Virus record (IMG/VR): IMGVR_UViG_3300034071_002652
Span: 24,440 to 88,439 of that record
From: a virus
Reading direction: 5' to 3' (one strand)
Length of the DNA stretch: 64,000 bases
Shown here: in pieces, positions 30,124 through 38,117 of the stretch
Position numbering within the stretch: the first letter of the stretch is position 1
Layout of the letters: each line of letters begins with the position of its first letter
The notes under the pieces: model-generated
What the model was told of the DNA's origin: nothing
The model's input: only the letters and a program-made list of their open reading frames with translations
Database searches by the model: none
Position numbers and translations under genes: made by a program

Positions 30124-30279
30124 TCATGAACTTCTAAAATTCTTAATTAAGTTATCGATTAATATAATTCCTCCAAGAAGCAACAAACCTCCAGGAAGAA
30201 AAAAAACCATCAAAGTTAACGTTTTGATAAACCAATTCTGTGATTTATAATTCTCAAGGTATTTATAAAAAGTATTCAT
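30124..30279 (-). CDS. Small single-span membrane protein (51 aa)
   Basis: ATG at 30279, stop TGA at 30124-30126. MNTFYKYLENYKSQNW is followed by a hydrophobic span (residues 20-41, with PGGLLLLGG) and a short basic tail. It lies directly upstream of the two-span membrane gene in the same direction, so the two may form a lysis or membrane pair. Not assigned to a family. Confidence 0.5.
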   Translation of the reverse strand: MNTFYKYLENYKSQNWFIKTLTLMVFFLPGGLLLLGGIILIDNLIKNFRSS

Positions 30280-30300
30280 TTTATCTATGAAATTTTATCT

Positions 30301-30738
30301 ATGAAATTTTATCTAAACGAAAAACCATCGGTTGAATTTGACAAAAAATATGGAACAAATGTTTCATATGTATATGATTTTCATCCGTATGATGATCAAT
30401 ATCTTTGGAATGTTTTTATTAACTGTTTGGATGAGGATGATGAGGATGCTTGTGAAGAAATGAATGAATTGTTGCCCTTTATTTTAAGTAAGTTTCCCGA
30501 TGAAGGATTTGAATCCATTTTTGGAAGTGAACCCATGACCGTTGTCTTTGGTATGTTGAGCGGATATCATCCAAAAGATATAATTCAATATGTCTCAGGT
30601 ATTACATATAAGAATAATATCGAAGCCAAAGAATTTGAAGAAAATATGAGGGAACAGGTAGATCCGGATTTTAATTTCAACGGATGGGTTCCCTCATATT
30701 ATACTCTGAAAAAACTCAACAAGTTTTTCAATTTTTAA
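30301..30738 (+). CDS. Acidic protein of unknown function
   Basis: 145 aa, acidic (CLDEDDEDACEEMNELLPF), soluble, predicted mostly helical. No family is recognised. The start region lies in a 14-base tandem repeat (ATTTTATCTATGAA, about 2.4 copies at 30278-30313), which offers two out-of-frame ATGs; the second at 30301 gives this frame. It converges with the zinc-finger gene, overlapping by 4 bases. Confidence 0.5.
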   Translation: MKFYLNEKPSVEFDKKYGTNVSYVYDFHPYDDQYLWNVFINCLDEDDEDACEEMNELLPFILSKFPDEGFESIFGSEPMTVVFGMLSGYHPKDIIQYVSGITYKNNIEAKEFEENMREQVDPDFNFNGWVPSYYTLKKLNKFFNF

Positions 30739-31157
30739 ACGAGAACATTGACGAGCATCGATGCATCCCCTTCCCATTTGTCAATCTGACTCTTCGGGAT
30801 TTTGATTTCAAATTCACCAAGAGATTCGATCTTGTTTTCAATTTCTTGACGGAACGATTCAACTTGGTTCTGTGTGGTTGGGAACTTCACTCCCAAGTGT
30901 TTGGAACATACCGGTCCGATGCTGGTGAGTTGTGACATTGGTGTCTTGAGGGTTGCCCCGCAACAACGGCAAACCTTTCCATTTTCTTTGGTGAGCTTGA
31001 TCACCAAGTTCATGTTGGTTTTGTCAAGGTCAACCAATCCAACCACATCCACAACTCGGGGAAAAAAGGTCAATCCATATTTTTCCTTGATCTGCATTCC
31101 GAACTTGCGGTTCATTTTGATCGTGTTGCCAACACCCAAGTTGAATACCTTTTTCAT
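30735..31157 (-). CDS. Zinc-finger protein, DUF6011-like
   Basis: 140 aa. VCRCCGATLKTPMSQLTSIGPVCSKHLG (residues about 60-87) matches the CxxC...S.GiGP.C pattern of DUF6011 zinc fingers common in phage proteins. The rest is basic beta-strand sequence and a charged helical C-terminus. Possibly nucleic-acid binding. A complete TTTG-N20-TATATTTG promoter lies 20-52 bases upstream. Confidence 0.6.
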   Translation of the reverse strand: MKKVFNLGVGNTIKMNRKFGMQIKEKYGLTFFPRVVDVVGLVDLDKTNMNLVIKLTKENGKVCRCCGATLKTPMSQLTSIGPVCSKHLGVKFPTTQNQVESFRQEIENKIESLGEFEIKIPKSQIDKWEGDASMLVNVLV

Positions 31158-31177
31158 GTTGTTGTTTTTTCAGAACA

Positions 31178-31209
31178 CAAATATATGAATTGTTTTTCAA
31201 TAAACCAAA
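31178..31209 (-). promoter_or_regulatory. Bacteroidota-type promoter
   Basis: TTTG (31206-31209), 20 bases, TATATTTG (31178-31185), 20 bases before the ATG at 31157. Confidence 0.65.
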
Positions 31210-31229
31210 TTTTTTTCGAAACGCATAGG

Positions 31230-31236
31230 TATTTAT
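31230..31236 (+). promoter_or_regulatory. TATTTAT putative late promoter
   Basis: GGTATTTATTAAGAAAAA lies 13 bases before the ATG at 31250; the same bases recur before the scaffold gene at 54033. Confidence 0.5.
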
Positions 31237-31249
31237 TAAGAAAAATCAT

Positions 31250-32503
31250 ATGGAAAGGAAAGTTTTATCCGAAATATATCGTATTAGAGAGATGATGGGG
31301 TTTGTAAATGAACAAACTCCTGGTGATGTGGTCGGTCAAAGGAAAGTTAAAAAATATAGAAGAAGAAAAAAGGATCTCCCTTACAGTTGGAAGAATAGAG
31401 ATAGTGGTACTTTGAACTTTTCCGTTTTGGACGGCAAACCTCTTGCGTATTATGTTGGTGAAGAGGGATTTGTTGTTCGAGAATATGTTTATAACTCTCA
31501 GGTAAAAAAAGATTCCACAGAAAAAATTACGGAACCTTCAGAGGAAATGACTTTAGAAAAATTTACACTTCAAGGTGGTGATTTACCATATGCGGATAAT
31601 ATGGTTAAACCATACTTTGATAAGTATCCTGAGGCACTTGATAAATTTAAACAAATTGTTAAATTATTCACTGAATATATAAAAATGGGTGGAGGTAATA
31701 AATTAACTAATGTAACGATACAGGGAAGCGCAGACTCTGCCACACCAACACTGAAGGTCCCACAGGGTTACAGTTCTTTAGATCATCCTGATCCAAAACC
31801 GTATAATGGTGAAACAGATCCTAAAAAGATGAACCAATATTTGGCAGATAATAGAGCTAATGAATATGCTAAAGTATTAATAGAAAAAATCAAAGAAGCT
31901 ACCGGTTTTGACTTAAAGATTAATGTTTTACCGGGTATAAATTATTATGGACAACCAAATAGAAGAGGTGAAGAATTTAGAACAATTGTTCTCAATCCAA
32001 ACGCTGAAGTTTTGGTGGTTAATCGGCCACTGCCTTCAGATGACGAAGCAACGAAAAAATCAGAGGTTGGAACCCTTCCGAAGAATCAAAGTGTCAAGGT
32101 TGAATTATTCAAGGAAGGTCGTAGAGAATTTATTGACGGTTATTTGGTCTACGATAAGAGAGGTAATGAAGGTACGTTCATTTCCTATGAATTGGCAAAA
32201 AGTTTAAATATACCAAAGTTGAGTGGTCAAATGAAAGCTTCGATAAGTGAAGATAAGTTTTATGTAGGTAACAATTTAGTTGGTACCATAGAACCAAAAA
32301 ATCAATATGCTCCTGATTTTAATAATGTACCAAGAGATTTTTATTGGGTAGGTCCAATGACAACTCAAAATACAAGATATGGTGGTGATGACGCTATAGA
32401 AGTTCATGTAGTTGATGGAAAACAAATAAAAATGATTAGATTATCGAAAAGTTATTTTGTTTTCTATATCCCCGACGATCAACCTAATTATCGAGCAAGA
32501 TAA
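31250..32503 (+). CDS. Particle-type protein with EIxRIxxMMG signal and OmpA-like segment
   Basis: 417 aa. Residues 1-23 (VLSEIYRIREMMGFVNEQ) are the clearest form of the shared signal, with predicted cleavage after the Glu of VNE. Residues about 120-215 resemble an OmpA-like peptidoglycan-binding fold (KLTNVTIQGSAD...; LADNRANEYAKVLIEKIKEA). The C-terminal half is beta-rich. A mature virion protein that touches peptidoglycan would fit a role in entry. There is no secretion signal. The paralogue-like gene at 34422 shares the signal and OmpA-like part. Confidence 0.6.
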   Translation: MERKVLSEIYRIREMMGFVNEQTPGDVVGQRKVKKYRRRKKDLPYSWKNRDSGTLNFSVLDGKPLAYYVGEEGFVVREYVYNSQVKKDSTEKITEPSEEMTLEKFTLQGGDLPYADNMVKPYFDKYPEALDKFKQIVKLFTEYIKMGGGNKLTNVTIQGSADSATPTLKVPQGYSSLDHPDPKPYNGETDPKKMNQYLADNRANEYAKVLIEKIKEATGFDLKINVLPGINYYGQPNRRGEEFRTIVLNPNAEVLVVNRPLPSDDEATKKSEVGTLPKNQSVKVELFKEGRREFIDGYLVYDKRGNEGTFISYELAKSLNIPKLSGQMKASISEDKFYVGNNLVGTIEPKNQYAPDFNNVPRDFYWVGPMTTQNTRYGGDDAIEVHVVDGKQIKMIRLSKSYFVFYIPDDQPNYRAR

Positions 32504-32546
32504 AATTTTTTAACACTGATAGATTTCTAAGGATTGGAGTAAGATT

Positions 32547-33077
32547 TCAACATCTTTCATATCTACCTTGGAATATTTGTACTACAATAATCCAATTATT
32601 TTTTTTGTCAAAAATAATACTATGTCCGTAATTATATTCTGGTTTATTTTCAGAAAAGACGCAAGTTAGGTCATTCATTACAATTAGTGAGTGACCTTTC
32701 GACTTCATAAAATTATTATGGGCACGTAAGGCGGTTAATAGTTCACCTTCACTTGGACGATACGTAAAAACTGTAATATTTTCAAAAATAGAAGTAGAAA
32801 TATCCCCTCTTTTCAAACTCAAGTAACGTTGATCAGGTTCTTCCAACGATTTATTGGGATGTGAATGGGTAACATCACCAATATTACTAAGAGTGGCCAA
32901 GTAAGTTGATTGAATCTCAGCGGTTCTATCCAAGATATCTAAATGAATAACCTCATTCAAACCCGCCTTTGTCCTTTCTTCTTGGATAAGTCGAAGTAAT
33001 TCTTTTTCAATTAAACTAACATCTTGTGAAAACGCAGTGTGAACACAAGTAATCATCAACAGAAGTAACTTTTTCAT
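32547..33077 (-). CDS. Secreted CAP-domain protein, copy 1
   Basis: 176 aa with a cleavable signal peptide (MKKLLLLMITCVHTAFS) and a CAP/SCP domain: LLRLIQEERTKAGLNEV, THSHPNKS, IFENITVF, AHNNFMKSKGHSLIV and YNYGHSIIF. CAP proteins are extracellular; their roles include lipid binding and protease-like activity. It is about 80 percent identical by eye to copy 2 (33239-33763). Its start overlaps a remnant of a third-type CAP gene, showing tandem duplication of the block. Confidence 0.75.
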   Translation of the reverse strand: MKKLLLLMITCVHTAFSQDVSLIEKELLRLIQEERTKAGLNEVIHLDILDRTAEIQSTYLATLSNIGDVTHSHPNKSLEEPDQRYLSLKRGDISTSIFENITVFTYRPSEGELLTALRAHNNFMKSKGHSLIVMNDLTCVFSENKPEYNYGHSIIFDKKNNWIIVVQIFQGRYERC

Positions 33078-33145
33078 CTTCTAACATTTACAGTTGAGTA
33101 AAACCTTCTTTGTTCTTTGTCATAAGGAGTGGATATTGAAATGGT
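33074..33145 (-). pseudogene. Remnant of a CAP-type gene 3' end
   Basis: Just upstream of copy 1 the minus strand still encodes SIST.YD...RRFYSTVNVR followed by a stop that overlaps the next ATG, exactly as at the end of the 33760-34350 gene. The rest of the gene is lost, leaving the trace of an unequal duplication. Confidence 0.75.
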
Positions 33146-33238
33146 TATTCTACAAGATTCTTATTTTGTCTTTTATTAAGGATTTCACACCTAATAATAG
33201 ATAATGACATTCCAAGTGTTTTTGGAAATACATCTAAA

Positions 33239-33763
33239 TTATTTAAAACTAATTTGAAATACTTGAACCACGATAATCCAGTTATTTTTTTTGTCGTATA
33301 CAATACTGTGTCCGTAATTATAAGGTAATCTATCTTTGGTAAAAATACAGGTTGGATCATCCATCACACGAAGAGCGTGACCTTTCGACTTCATAAAATT
33401 ATTATGAGCACGTAAGGCGGTTAATAGTTCACCTTCAGATGCTCGGTATGTGAAAACTGTGATATTTTCAAAAATAAGAGTATAATCATTATATTTTCTC
33501 AAACTCATGTACCGTTGTTCAGGTTCTTCCAACGATTTATTGGGATGTGAATGGGTTACATCACCAATATAACTAAGAGTTGACAGATAAGCGGATTGAA
33601 TATCTGCGGTTCTATCCAAAATATCTAAATGAATAACCTCATTTAAACCCGCCTTTGTCCTTTCTTCTTGGATAAGTCGAAGTAATTCTTTTTCAATTAA
33701 ACTAACATCTTGTGAAAACGCGGTGTTAACACAAGTAATCATTAACAAAAATAACTTTTTCAT
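33239..33763 (-). CDS. Secreted CAP-domain protein, copy 2
   Basis: 174 aa, close paralogue of copy 1 with the same signal peptide and motifs (HIDILDRTADIQSAYL, THSHPNKSLEEPEQRYMSL, NNFMKSKGHALRV, YNYGHSIVYDKKNNWIIVVQ). It starts within the stop of the upstream CAP gene (ATGA overlap). The C-terminal 4-5 residues differ from copy 1. The pair's divergence is spread over the gene, so the duplication is not very recent. Confidence 0.75.
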   Translation of the reverse strand: MKKLFLLMITCVNTAFSQDVSLIEKELLRLIQEERTKAGLNEVIHLDILDRTADIQSAYLSTLSYIGDVTHSHPNKSLEEPEQRYMSLRKYNDYTLIFENITVFTYRASEGELLTALRAHNNFMKSKGHALRVMDDPTCIFTKDRLPYNYGHSIVYDKKNNWIIVVQVFQISFK

Positions 33764-34350
33764 TTTCTAACATTTACAGTTGAGTAAAACCTTCTTTTAT
33801 CTTGATCATAAAGGGTGGAGATTGAAATATAATTGTATTTTGGATCGGTAAGAATTTTCCAATGAGAAGGACTATCCCGATATTGAGTTAGAAACATACT
33901 TTCTTGGGTTTCATCAAATCTAAAATTGTATGCCACACATTCTCCAATACCGTTGTATCCGTAATATTCAAATCTTTCAGATAATGTTAAGTTACCTTCA
34001 CTATGTGAAACTTTTGCATTTTTAACTTGCCATAAGTTGTGAGGATGAGTTAAGAGGATAAACATAGAAGAATCATAAGATAATGTACTCAAATTCAAAT
34101 CTCTCCTTACTTTGTTCAAGTGGTTATGAAAATTCAAACTCATTTGATGACAGAGTGAATCGATATTAGTTTTATTAGGATCCAAGTTACGGGTATTTGA
34201 GATGATGTGAGGATGTTCTTCACAAGGAACAATAATCGTGTCTTTCCCCTCTAATTCAAAACAGGTGTAGATCTTTGGAGTCATACCTGTGATTTGGGAT
34301 TTCATCGATAACGAGAAGAACAAAAGAGGGATGAGGGTCAAAAATTTCAT
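33760..34350 (-). CDS. Secreted CAP-like protein, divergent type
   Basis: 196 aa, signal peptide MKFLTLIPLLFFSLSMKS. Mature part: a Cys pair (TCFELEGKDTIIVPCEEH), NFHNHLNKVRRDLNLSTL, THPHNLWQVKNAKVSHSEG and YRDSPSHWKILTDPKYNYISIS, the last matching the WxxSxxHxxxL block of CAP proteins. It is the first gene of a coupled CAP operon (33760 and 33239 share ATGA). Bacteroidota CAP proteins are exported to periplasm or surface; why a phage carries several is unknown. Confidence 0.65.
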   Translation of the reverse strand: MKFLTLIPLLFFSLSMKSQITGMTPKIYTCFELEGKDTIIVPCEEHPHIISNTRNLDPNKTNIDSLCHQMSLNFHNHLNKVRRDLNLSTLSYDSSMFILLTHPHNLWQVKNAKVSHSEGNLTLSERFEYYGYNGIGECVAYNFRFDETQESMFLTQYRDSPSHWKILTDPKYNYISISTLYDQDKRRFYSTVNVRK

Positions 34351-34400
34351 GTGTTATCAAAATTTTTACGAATATACAACCGTTTTTATAATTATACAAC

Positions 34401-34407
34401 TATTTAT
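34401..34407 (+). promoter_or_regulatory. TATTTAT putative late promoter
   Basis: CTATTTATTGAGAAAA lies 14 bases before the ATG at 34422; the similar TATTTATTGAAAAA precedes the portal gene. Confidence 0.5.
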
Positions 34408-34421
34408 TGAGAAAATTCAGT

Positions 34422-36104
34422 ATGAAAAAGGATATTATTGTTGAAATCAGTAGAATTAAAGAAATGATGGGTTTGATTTCAGAGCAACAACAACCCTCAT
34501 TCGGAAGTAAAGAACAAACTAAAGTAAGTACAAAAACCTCAACAGAAAGTTTAAAAATAGACGTAGGATCTAATAATTTTGAACAAGGTAAGTATAAATT
34601 TACCTCTTTATCTCCAGAGTCTCAAGAAAAAATTAAAACTGGTTTAGAAAATATAGCCCGATTTTTAAAAGAAAATCCAAACGCTAAAGTAACCATAAAC
34701 CTCGAGGTTGGTGAATCGGCGGTTACTAATTATGATAGAGAAAAATGTCCACCAAAAGAATATACTGATCGTTGTAGAATGGAACCGGGCGCATTAGCAA
34801 AAGCAAGAGCACAGACCTTAGTTAATTATCTCAATGAGATATTTGATAGTTATGTGACAAATGGCATTATCAAAACAAAACCGATAATCCCTCAACCTAA
34901 AACAAACGTAGAGTTAGGTACACAAAAACATAAGTACGATAGAACTAAAGAAGAAGATCGAAAAAACGCAAATGACCCGAAATATAAAGAGGATCAATAT
35001 ATAAAATTCGATATCAGTGTGGAGTCAATAAAAACCGAAGATGTATATGAAGATACATGTTTGATTGATTTTGAGATTGATGTAAGTTATTATAAAAAGT
35101 ATGACAGTAAATTTCCTTGTCGAGGGGGACATTCATGTGATGAGGCTAAGTTTCAAGTATTCATAAATGAAACTTTGATAGGTGTGGCTGATTTAAATAA
35201 TGGTTCAGGAAAAGATGTGGGTGGAGATAGAGTTGCTAAACTAAAAGTCACACCTGACTTAGTAGAACAAATAATGAAAGGTTATTACTTCCAAGATAAT
35301 GAACGATTGGTTTTATTTACTAAATGTATGTCAAATAATTGTCATACTAGTACACAAGAAGTCAAATTATCTAATAAAAAGGGAGAAATACTTTATCACC
35401 AATGTGTCAATCCAAAGGCTGATAGAGGTAATAAAGAAAATAAAATTTTAGCAGTAATGGATAAATGTGGTAATGTAATTCAAAATTACACCGCAACTAA
35501 AGAGGAAATGGATAAACTTGTCGATACGGAGAAAATGGTATCTAGATATGGTGGTGTGGAAGGGTATGAAAATTATAGGAGTGAAGAAAAACAAGACTTT
35601 GTGGAAAAAGTTGAAAATACAGAAAGTACCGTAATATTCCCTAATCCCGTATTGTTCGATATTGTTTCAGATAAATCAGTCATGAAAGTAATTGGTAATA
35701 AATTAGAAGGAAGTATATTACTACTTAATGTTAAGAATAACAGTGAAGAAGGTTATAGTGTTAAATTAGGTGTTGATAGAGTTTCAGAAATGTATGTTAT
35801 AAAACCCGGACAAGAACTCAAAACAAATGTTAGGTATAAAGAAATCAAAGTTAATGAACAAAGGAAGGACAAATTTTTGAATGTCTTAAGTACCTTATAT
35901 GGTGAGGGTAAAGATAGAGAGATAATACAAATAACTGAAGGTCCATTTAGAGGATATTACTTTTTTAAACAAGGTAGACAAAAAGCAGAAATAACATTCA
36001 GCGGAAAAATTGAGGGTGTAATTCCTGATAATGAAAGAGTCAATGGATATACTTTCGTTGATAGTAATTCACTTATTAAAGTTACTTATATAGGTAGTAA
36101 ATAA
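34422..36104 (+). CDS. Particle-type protein with EISRIKEMMG signal and OmpA-like segment
   Basis: 560 aa from the ATG at 34422, chosen over one 15 bases upstream because it aligns with the shared signal and spares the TATTTAT motif. The signal reads IVEISRIKEMMGLISEQ, with an LxE site before Gln. Residues about 50-150 look OmpA-like (NPNAKVTINLEVGESA; GALAKARAQTLVNYLNEI). A middle Cys-rich domain (about 215-330, at least eight Cys) may bind metal or form disulfides. The C-terminus is beta-rich. No known family; probably a virion protein. Confidence 0.6.
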   Translation: MKKDIIVEISRIKEMMGLISEQQQPSFGSKEQTKVSTKTSTESLKIDVGSNNFEQGKYKFTSLSPESQEKIKTGLENIARFLKENPNAKVTINLEVGESAVTNYDREKCPPKEYTDRCRMEPGALAKARAQTLVNYLNEIFDSYVTNGIIKTKPIIPQPKTNVELGTQKHKYDRTKEEDRKNANDPKYKEDQYIKFDISVESIKTEDVYEDTCLIDFEIDVSYYKKYDSKFPCRGGHSCDEAKFQVFINETLIGVADLNNGSGKDVGGDRVAKLKVTPDLVEQIMKGYYFQDNERLVLFTKCMSNNCHTSTQEVKLSNKKGEILYHQCVNPKADRGNKENKILAVMDKCGNVIQNYTATKEEMDKLVDTEKMVSRYGGVEGYENYRSEEKQDFVEKVENTESTVIFPNPVLFDIVSDKSVMKVIGNKLEGSILLLNVKNNSEEGYSVKLGVDRVSEMYVIKPGQELKTNVRYKEIKVNEQRKDKFLNVLSTLYGEGKDREIIQITEGPFRGYYFFKQGRQKAEITFSGKIEGVIPDNERVNGYTFVDSNSLIKVTYIGSK

Positions 36105-36116
36105 TAACTTCATCAT

Positions 36117-36446
36117 TCAATCATCGCAACAAGTCTCTAAAAAATTTTTGTGAGTTTCCTCAGTAATTCTATGAAGTTCTTTCAAAAAAACTTTTTCTTC
36201 TTTTTTGGATTGTTTACGTGCTTTACGCTCTTGTCTTTCCCACTGATTATTGAATCTACGAATTTCTGCGTCAGTCATCAAACATTCACTTCCTTTAAAA
36301 ACCTCAACCCCATCAGGATACCCATCAACACCATACTTGATGAAAGATTCTCCTTCATCAACACGTGATCGATTTACGGTGTTTTTAACACCAACACAAG
36401 ACGTTAAGATTGTTACCGACAGGAGGATGTAAACTAATTTTTTCAT
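36117..36446 (-). CDS. Small lipoprotein, copy 1
   Basis: 109 aa. Signal MKKLVYILLSVTILTSC with lipidated Cys at 17. The mature part begins VGVKNTVNRSRVDEGESFIKYG and ends in a basic/acidic coiled helix (WERQERKARKQSKKEEKV). It is a paralogue of the 37271-37591 gene. A host-type promoter precedes it. Membrane anchoring with a helical tail suits an envelope-spanning or exclusion role, not proven. Confidence 0.65.
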   Translation of the reverse strand: MKKLVYILLSVTILTSCVGVKNTVNRSRVDEGESFIKYGVDGYPDGVEVFKGSECLMTDAEIRRFNNQWERQERKARKQSKKEEKVFLKELHRITEETHKNFLETCCDD

Positions 36447-36468
36447 TTTTATGAGTTCATTCGTTTCA

Positions 36469-36500
36469 CAAATATAGTGAATATTATCTACTATTCCAAA
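36469..36500 (-). promoter_or_regulatory. Bacteroidota-type promoter of lipoprotein copy 1
   Basis: TTTG (36497-36500), 20 bases, TATATTTG (36469-36476), 22 bases before the ATG at 36446. Confidence 0.65.
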
Positions 36501-36675
36501 TCAAGACGTTGACAATCAAAAAATTTATAGATTCAGTAATAAACCCAAAATTATTCCATTACTCATTCAAAGAGAAGAAATCAAAAAATAGACTCGATTG
36601 AATAGAATATACATGTACCTAATTTATTTTTTGGTAAATACGAAATGTGTACGGCTCATTGGTAATTAGGTTGAT

Positions 36676-37200
36676 TTATTCGAACACAGTAAAAGTCGCG
36701 CATAAGACCCATTTGTTTCTTGCTGCAGGATCATATTTCATTTTATATAGTACGATAAAAGTTTGATAATCCCAATCATCTCGTTTGGACCATTTTTTAT
36801 CACTTATCATGACATAATAGTGACCTTTTGGTGAGTTTTTCCAACGAGTAAAAAATTCATAAGCAATCTGTTTCGGGTCAACATACTGACTTGAAAAATC
36901 ATAAGGACTATATGTTGCTAAAAAGTTTTCAATATTTGTTGTTGTGTGAGGAAAGTAACTTCCTGTGTACATAAGATCATCAACACATCTATCCAGGTGT
37001 TCAAGGGGATTAATAAATTTCGTGACATCTGTCTCAATAGTAACTTTATTTAAATCAGACCTCTGATGAAGGCGAATACTGTCTCTATCATGATTGAGTA
37101 AAATATTGAAGTAGTAATTTACAGAATCAATATCTGATTGAGATTGAGAAAAGACACATATTGGTGTCAACAGAAAAAAAAGGCAGATTAAATTTTTCAT
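36676..37200 (-). CDS. Secreted CAP-like protein, divergent copy
   Basis: 174 aa with signal peptide (MKNLICLFFLLTPICVFS). FTRWKNSPKGHYYVMISDKKW matches the WxxSPxH block of CAP domains; the N-terminal half (DIDSVNYYFNILLNHDRDSIRL) fits the first CAP helix. It lies between two paralogous lipoprotein genes. That makes a local set of at least four CAP-like genes from 32.5 to 37.2 kb. Confidence 0.55.
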   Translation of the reverse strand: MKNLICLFFLLTPICVFSQSQSDIDSVNYYFNILLNHDRDSIRLHQRSDLNKVTIETDVTKFINPLEHLDRCVDDLMYTGSYFPHTTTNIENFLATYSPYDFSSQYVDPKQIAYEFFTRWKNSPKGHYYVMISDKKWSKRDDWDYQTFIVLYKMKYDPAARNKWVLCATFTVFE

Positions 37201-37270
37201 ATTTTAAATAAATGAAGGAACTTACAGTCATCAAAATAATAAAATTAATGTTTGACAATACAGTTACTTG

Positions 37271-37591
37271 TTATTCCGATTTTTTGAATTGTCTTGTGGT
37301 TTGTCTAGTTACTCTTTTTATTTTTCTTTTTATTTTATTCAGTTCTTTGTTTTTTTCTTTTTCAAGTCGACGTTCTTGTTTCTCCCATTTTCTGTTAAAT
37401 CGACGAATCTCTGCATCTGTCTTTAAACATTCACTTCCTTTTAAAACCTCAATCCCATCAGGGTGTCCATCAACACCGTACTTGATAAAAGATTCACCTT
37501 TTTCAACACGTGCTCGATTTACGGTGTTTTTAATTCCGACGCAAGAAGTTAAGAATGTTACTGACAGGAGAATGTAAAGAATTTTTTTCAT
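37271..37591 (-). CDS. Small lipoprotein, copy 2
   Basis: 106 aa. Signal MKKILYILLSVTFLTSC, then VGIKNTVNRARVEKGESFIKYG, very close to copy 1 at the N-terminus. The C-terminal helix differs (LEKEKNKELNKIKRKIKRV), so the paralogues share the anchor and domain but not the tail. It ends near 37271 and lies just downstream of the tmRNA. Confidence 0.65.
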   Translation of the reverse strand: MKKILYILLSVTFLTSCVGIKNTVNRARVEKGESFIKYGVDGHPDGIEVLKGSECLKTDAEIRRFNRKWEKQERRLEKEKNKELNKIKRKIKRVTRQTTRQFKKSE

Positions 37592-37614
37592 TTTTGAAAA
37601 TTAAGTTTATTTAG

Positions 37615-38004
37615 TGAAGGCGGGCGGACTCGAACCGCCGTCCCTAGTATCTCAAACAGAGAGTACTACACGTTTAGGTCATTATTAATTCACAATAATC
37701 CGAAATATCTGAATTCTCACACCGTTCAGCCACGGTGGTAATACTTTAAGATGTACTACAACCTTTGGTTATTAAGGTAACCAACCTTCAGTGGACTTCT
37801 GTTCATAGGTATATGTCCTGACCGACCCGTAGGTTTTCGGAGCCTTAGGCTGCGTAAACCTCTTCAGTTTGGATCAAACCAATAGACTGAAGTTTTGCGA
37901 AAGTTTCGCCAGTTGTTTTTGAAACCGTAGATTAAAGTGATAGATCTCATCTCACTACGTGCACTCTGTGCCTGACCATACCGGTCAAATCCAAAATCGC
38001 CCCC
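37615..38004 (-). ncRNA. ssrA: Transfer-messenger RNA
   Basis: 390 nt. The 5' end GGGGGCGATTTTGGATTTGA pairs with the 3' CGCCTTC plus A. The 3' T-arm GGCGG-TTCGAGT-CCGCC is perfect. The internal tag frame runs 37910-37848 on minus (stop 37845-37847), encoding 21 residues that start GETFAKL and end TEEVYAA, the hydrophobic Ala-Ala end needed for proteolysis. CCA is not encoded. It would rescue stalled ribosomes and tag the products. A promoter with boxA-like leader precedes it by 6 bases. Confidence 0.92.
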
Positions 38005-38009
38005 ATAAT

Positions 38010-38056
38010 ATCAAAGAACACTACAAATATACATATTCTTTTTAGATAAAATCAAA
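38010..38056 (-). promoter_or_regulatory. Host-type promoter with boxA-like leader for the tmRNA
   Basis: TTTG (38053-38056), 21 bases, TATATTTG (38024-38031), then TAGTGTTCTTTGAT with GTTCTTTGA at 38011-38019. The tmRNA 5' end follows within 6 bases. Confidence 0.7.
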
Positions 38057-38079
38057 TTTTCAAAAAAATATTCTACAAG

Positions 38080-38113
38080 TTTGTTAATAAATAGATTTTT
38101 TTTGATATATTTG
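38080..38113 (+). promoter_or_regulatory. Bacteroidota-type promoter of the M20 gene
   Basis: TTTG (38080-38083), 22 bases, TATATTTG (38106-38113), ending only 4 bases before the ATG at 38118, so the message may be leaderless. Confidence 0.6.
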
Positions 38114-38117
38114 TATA

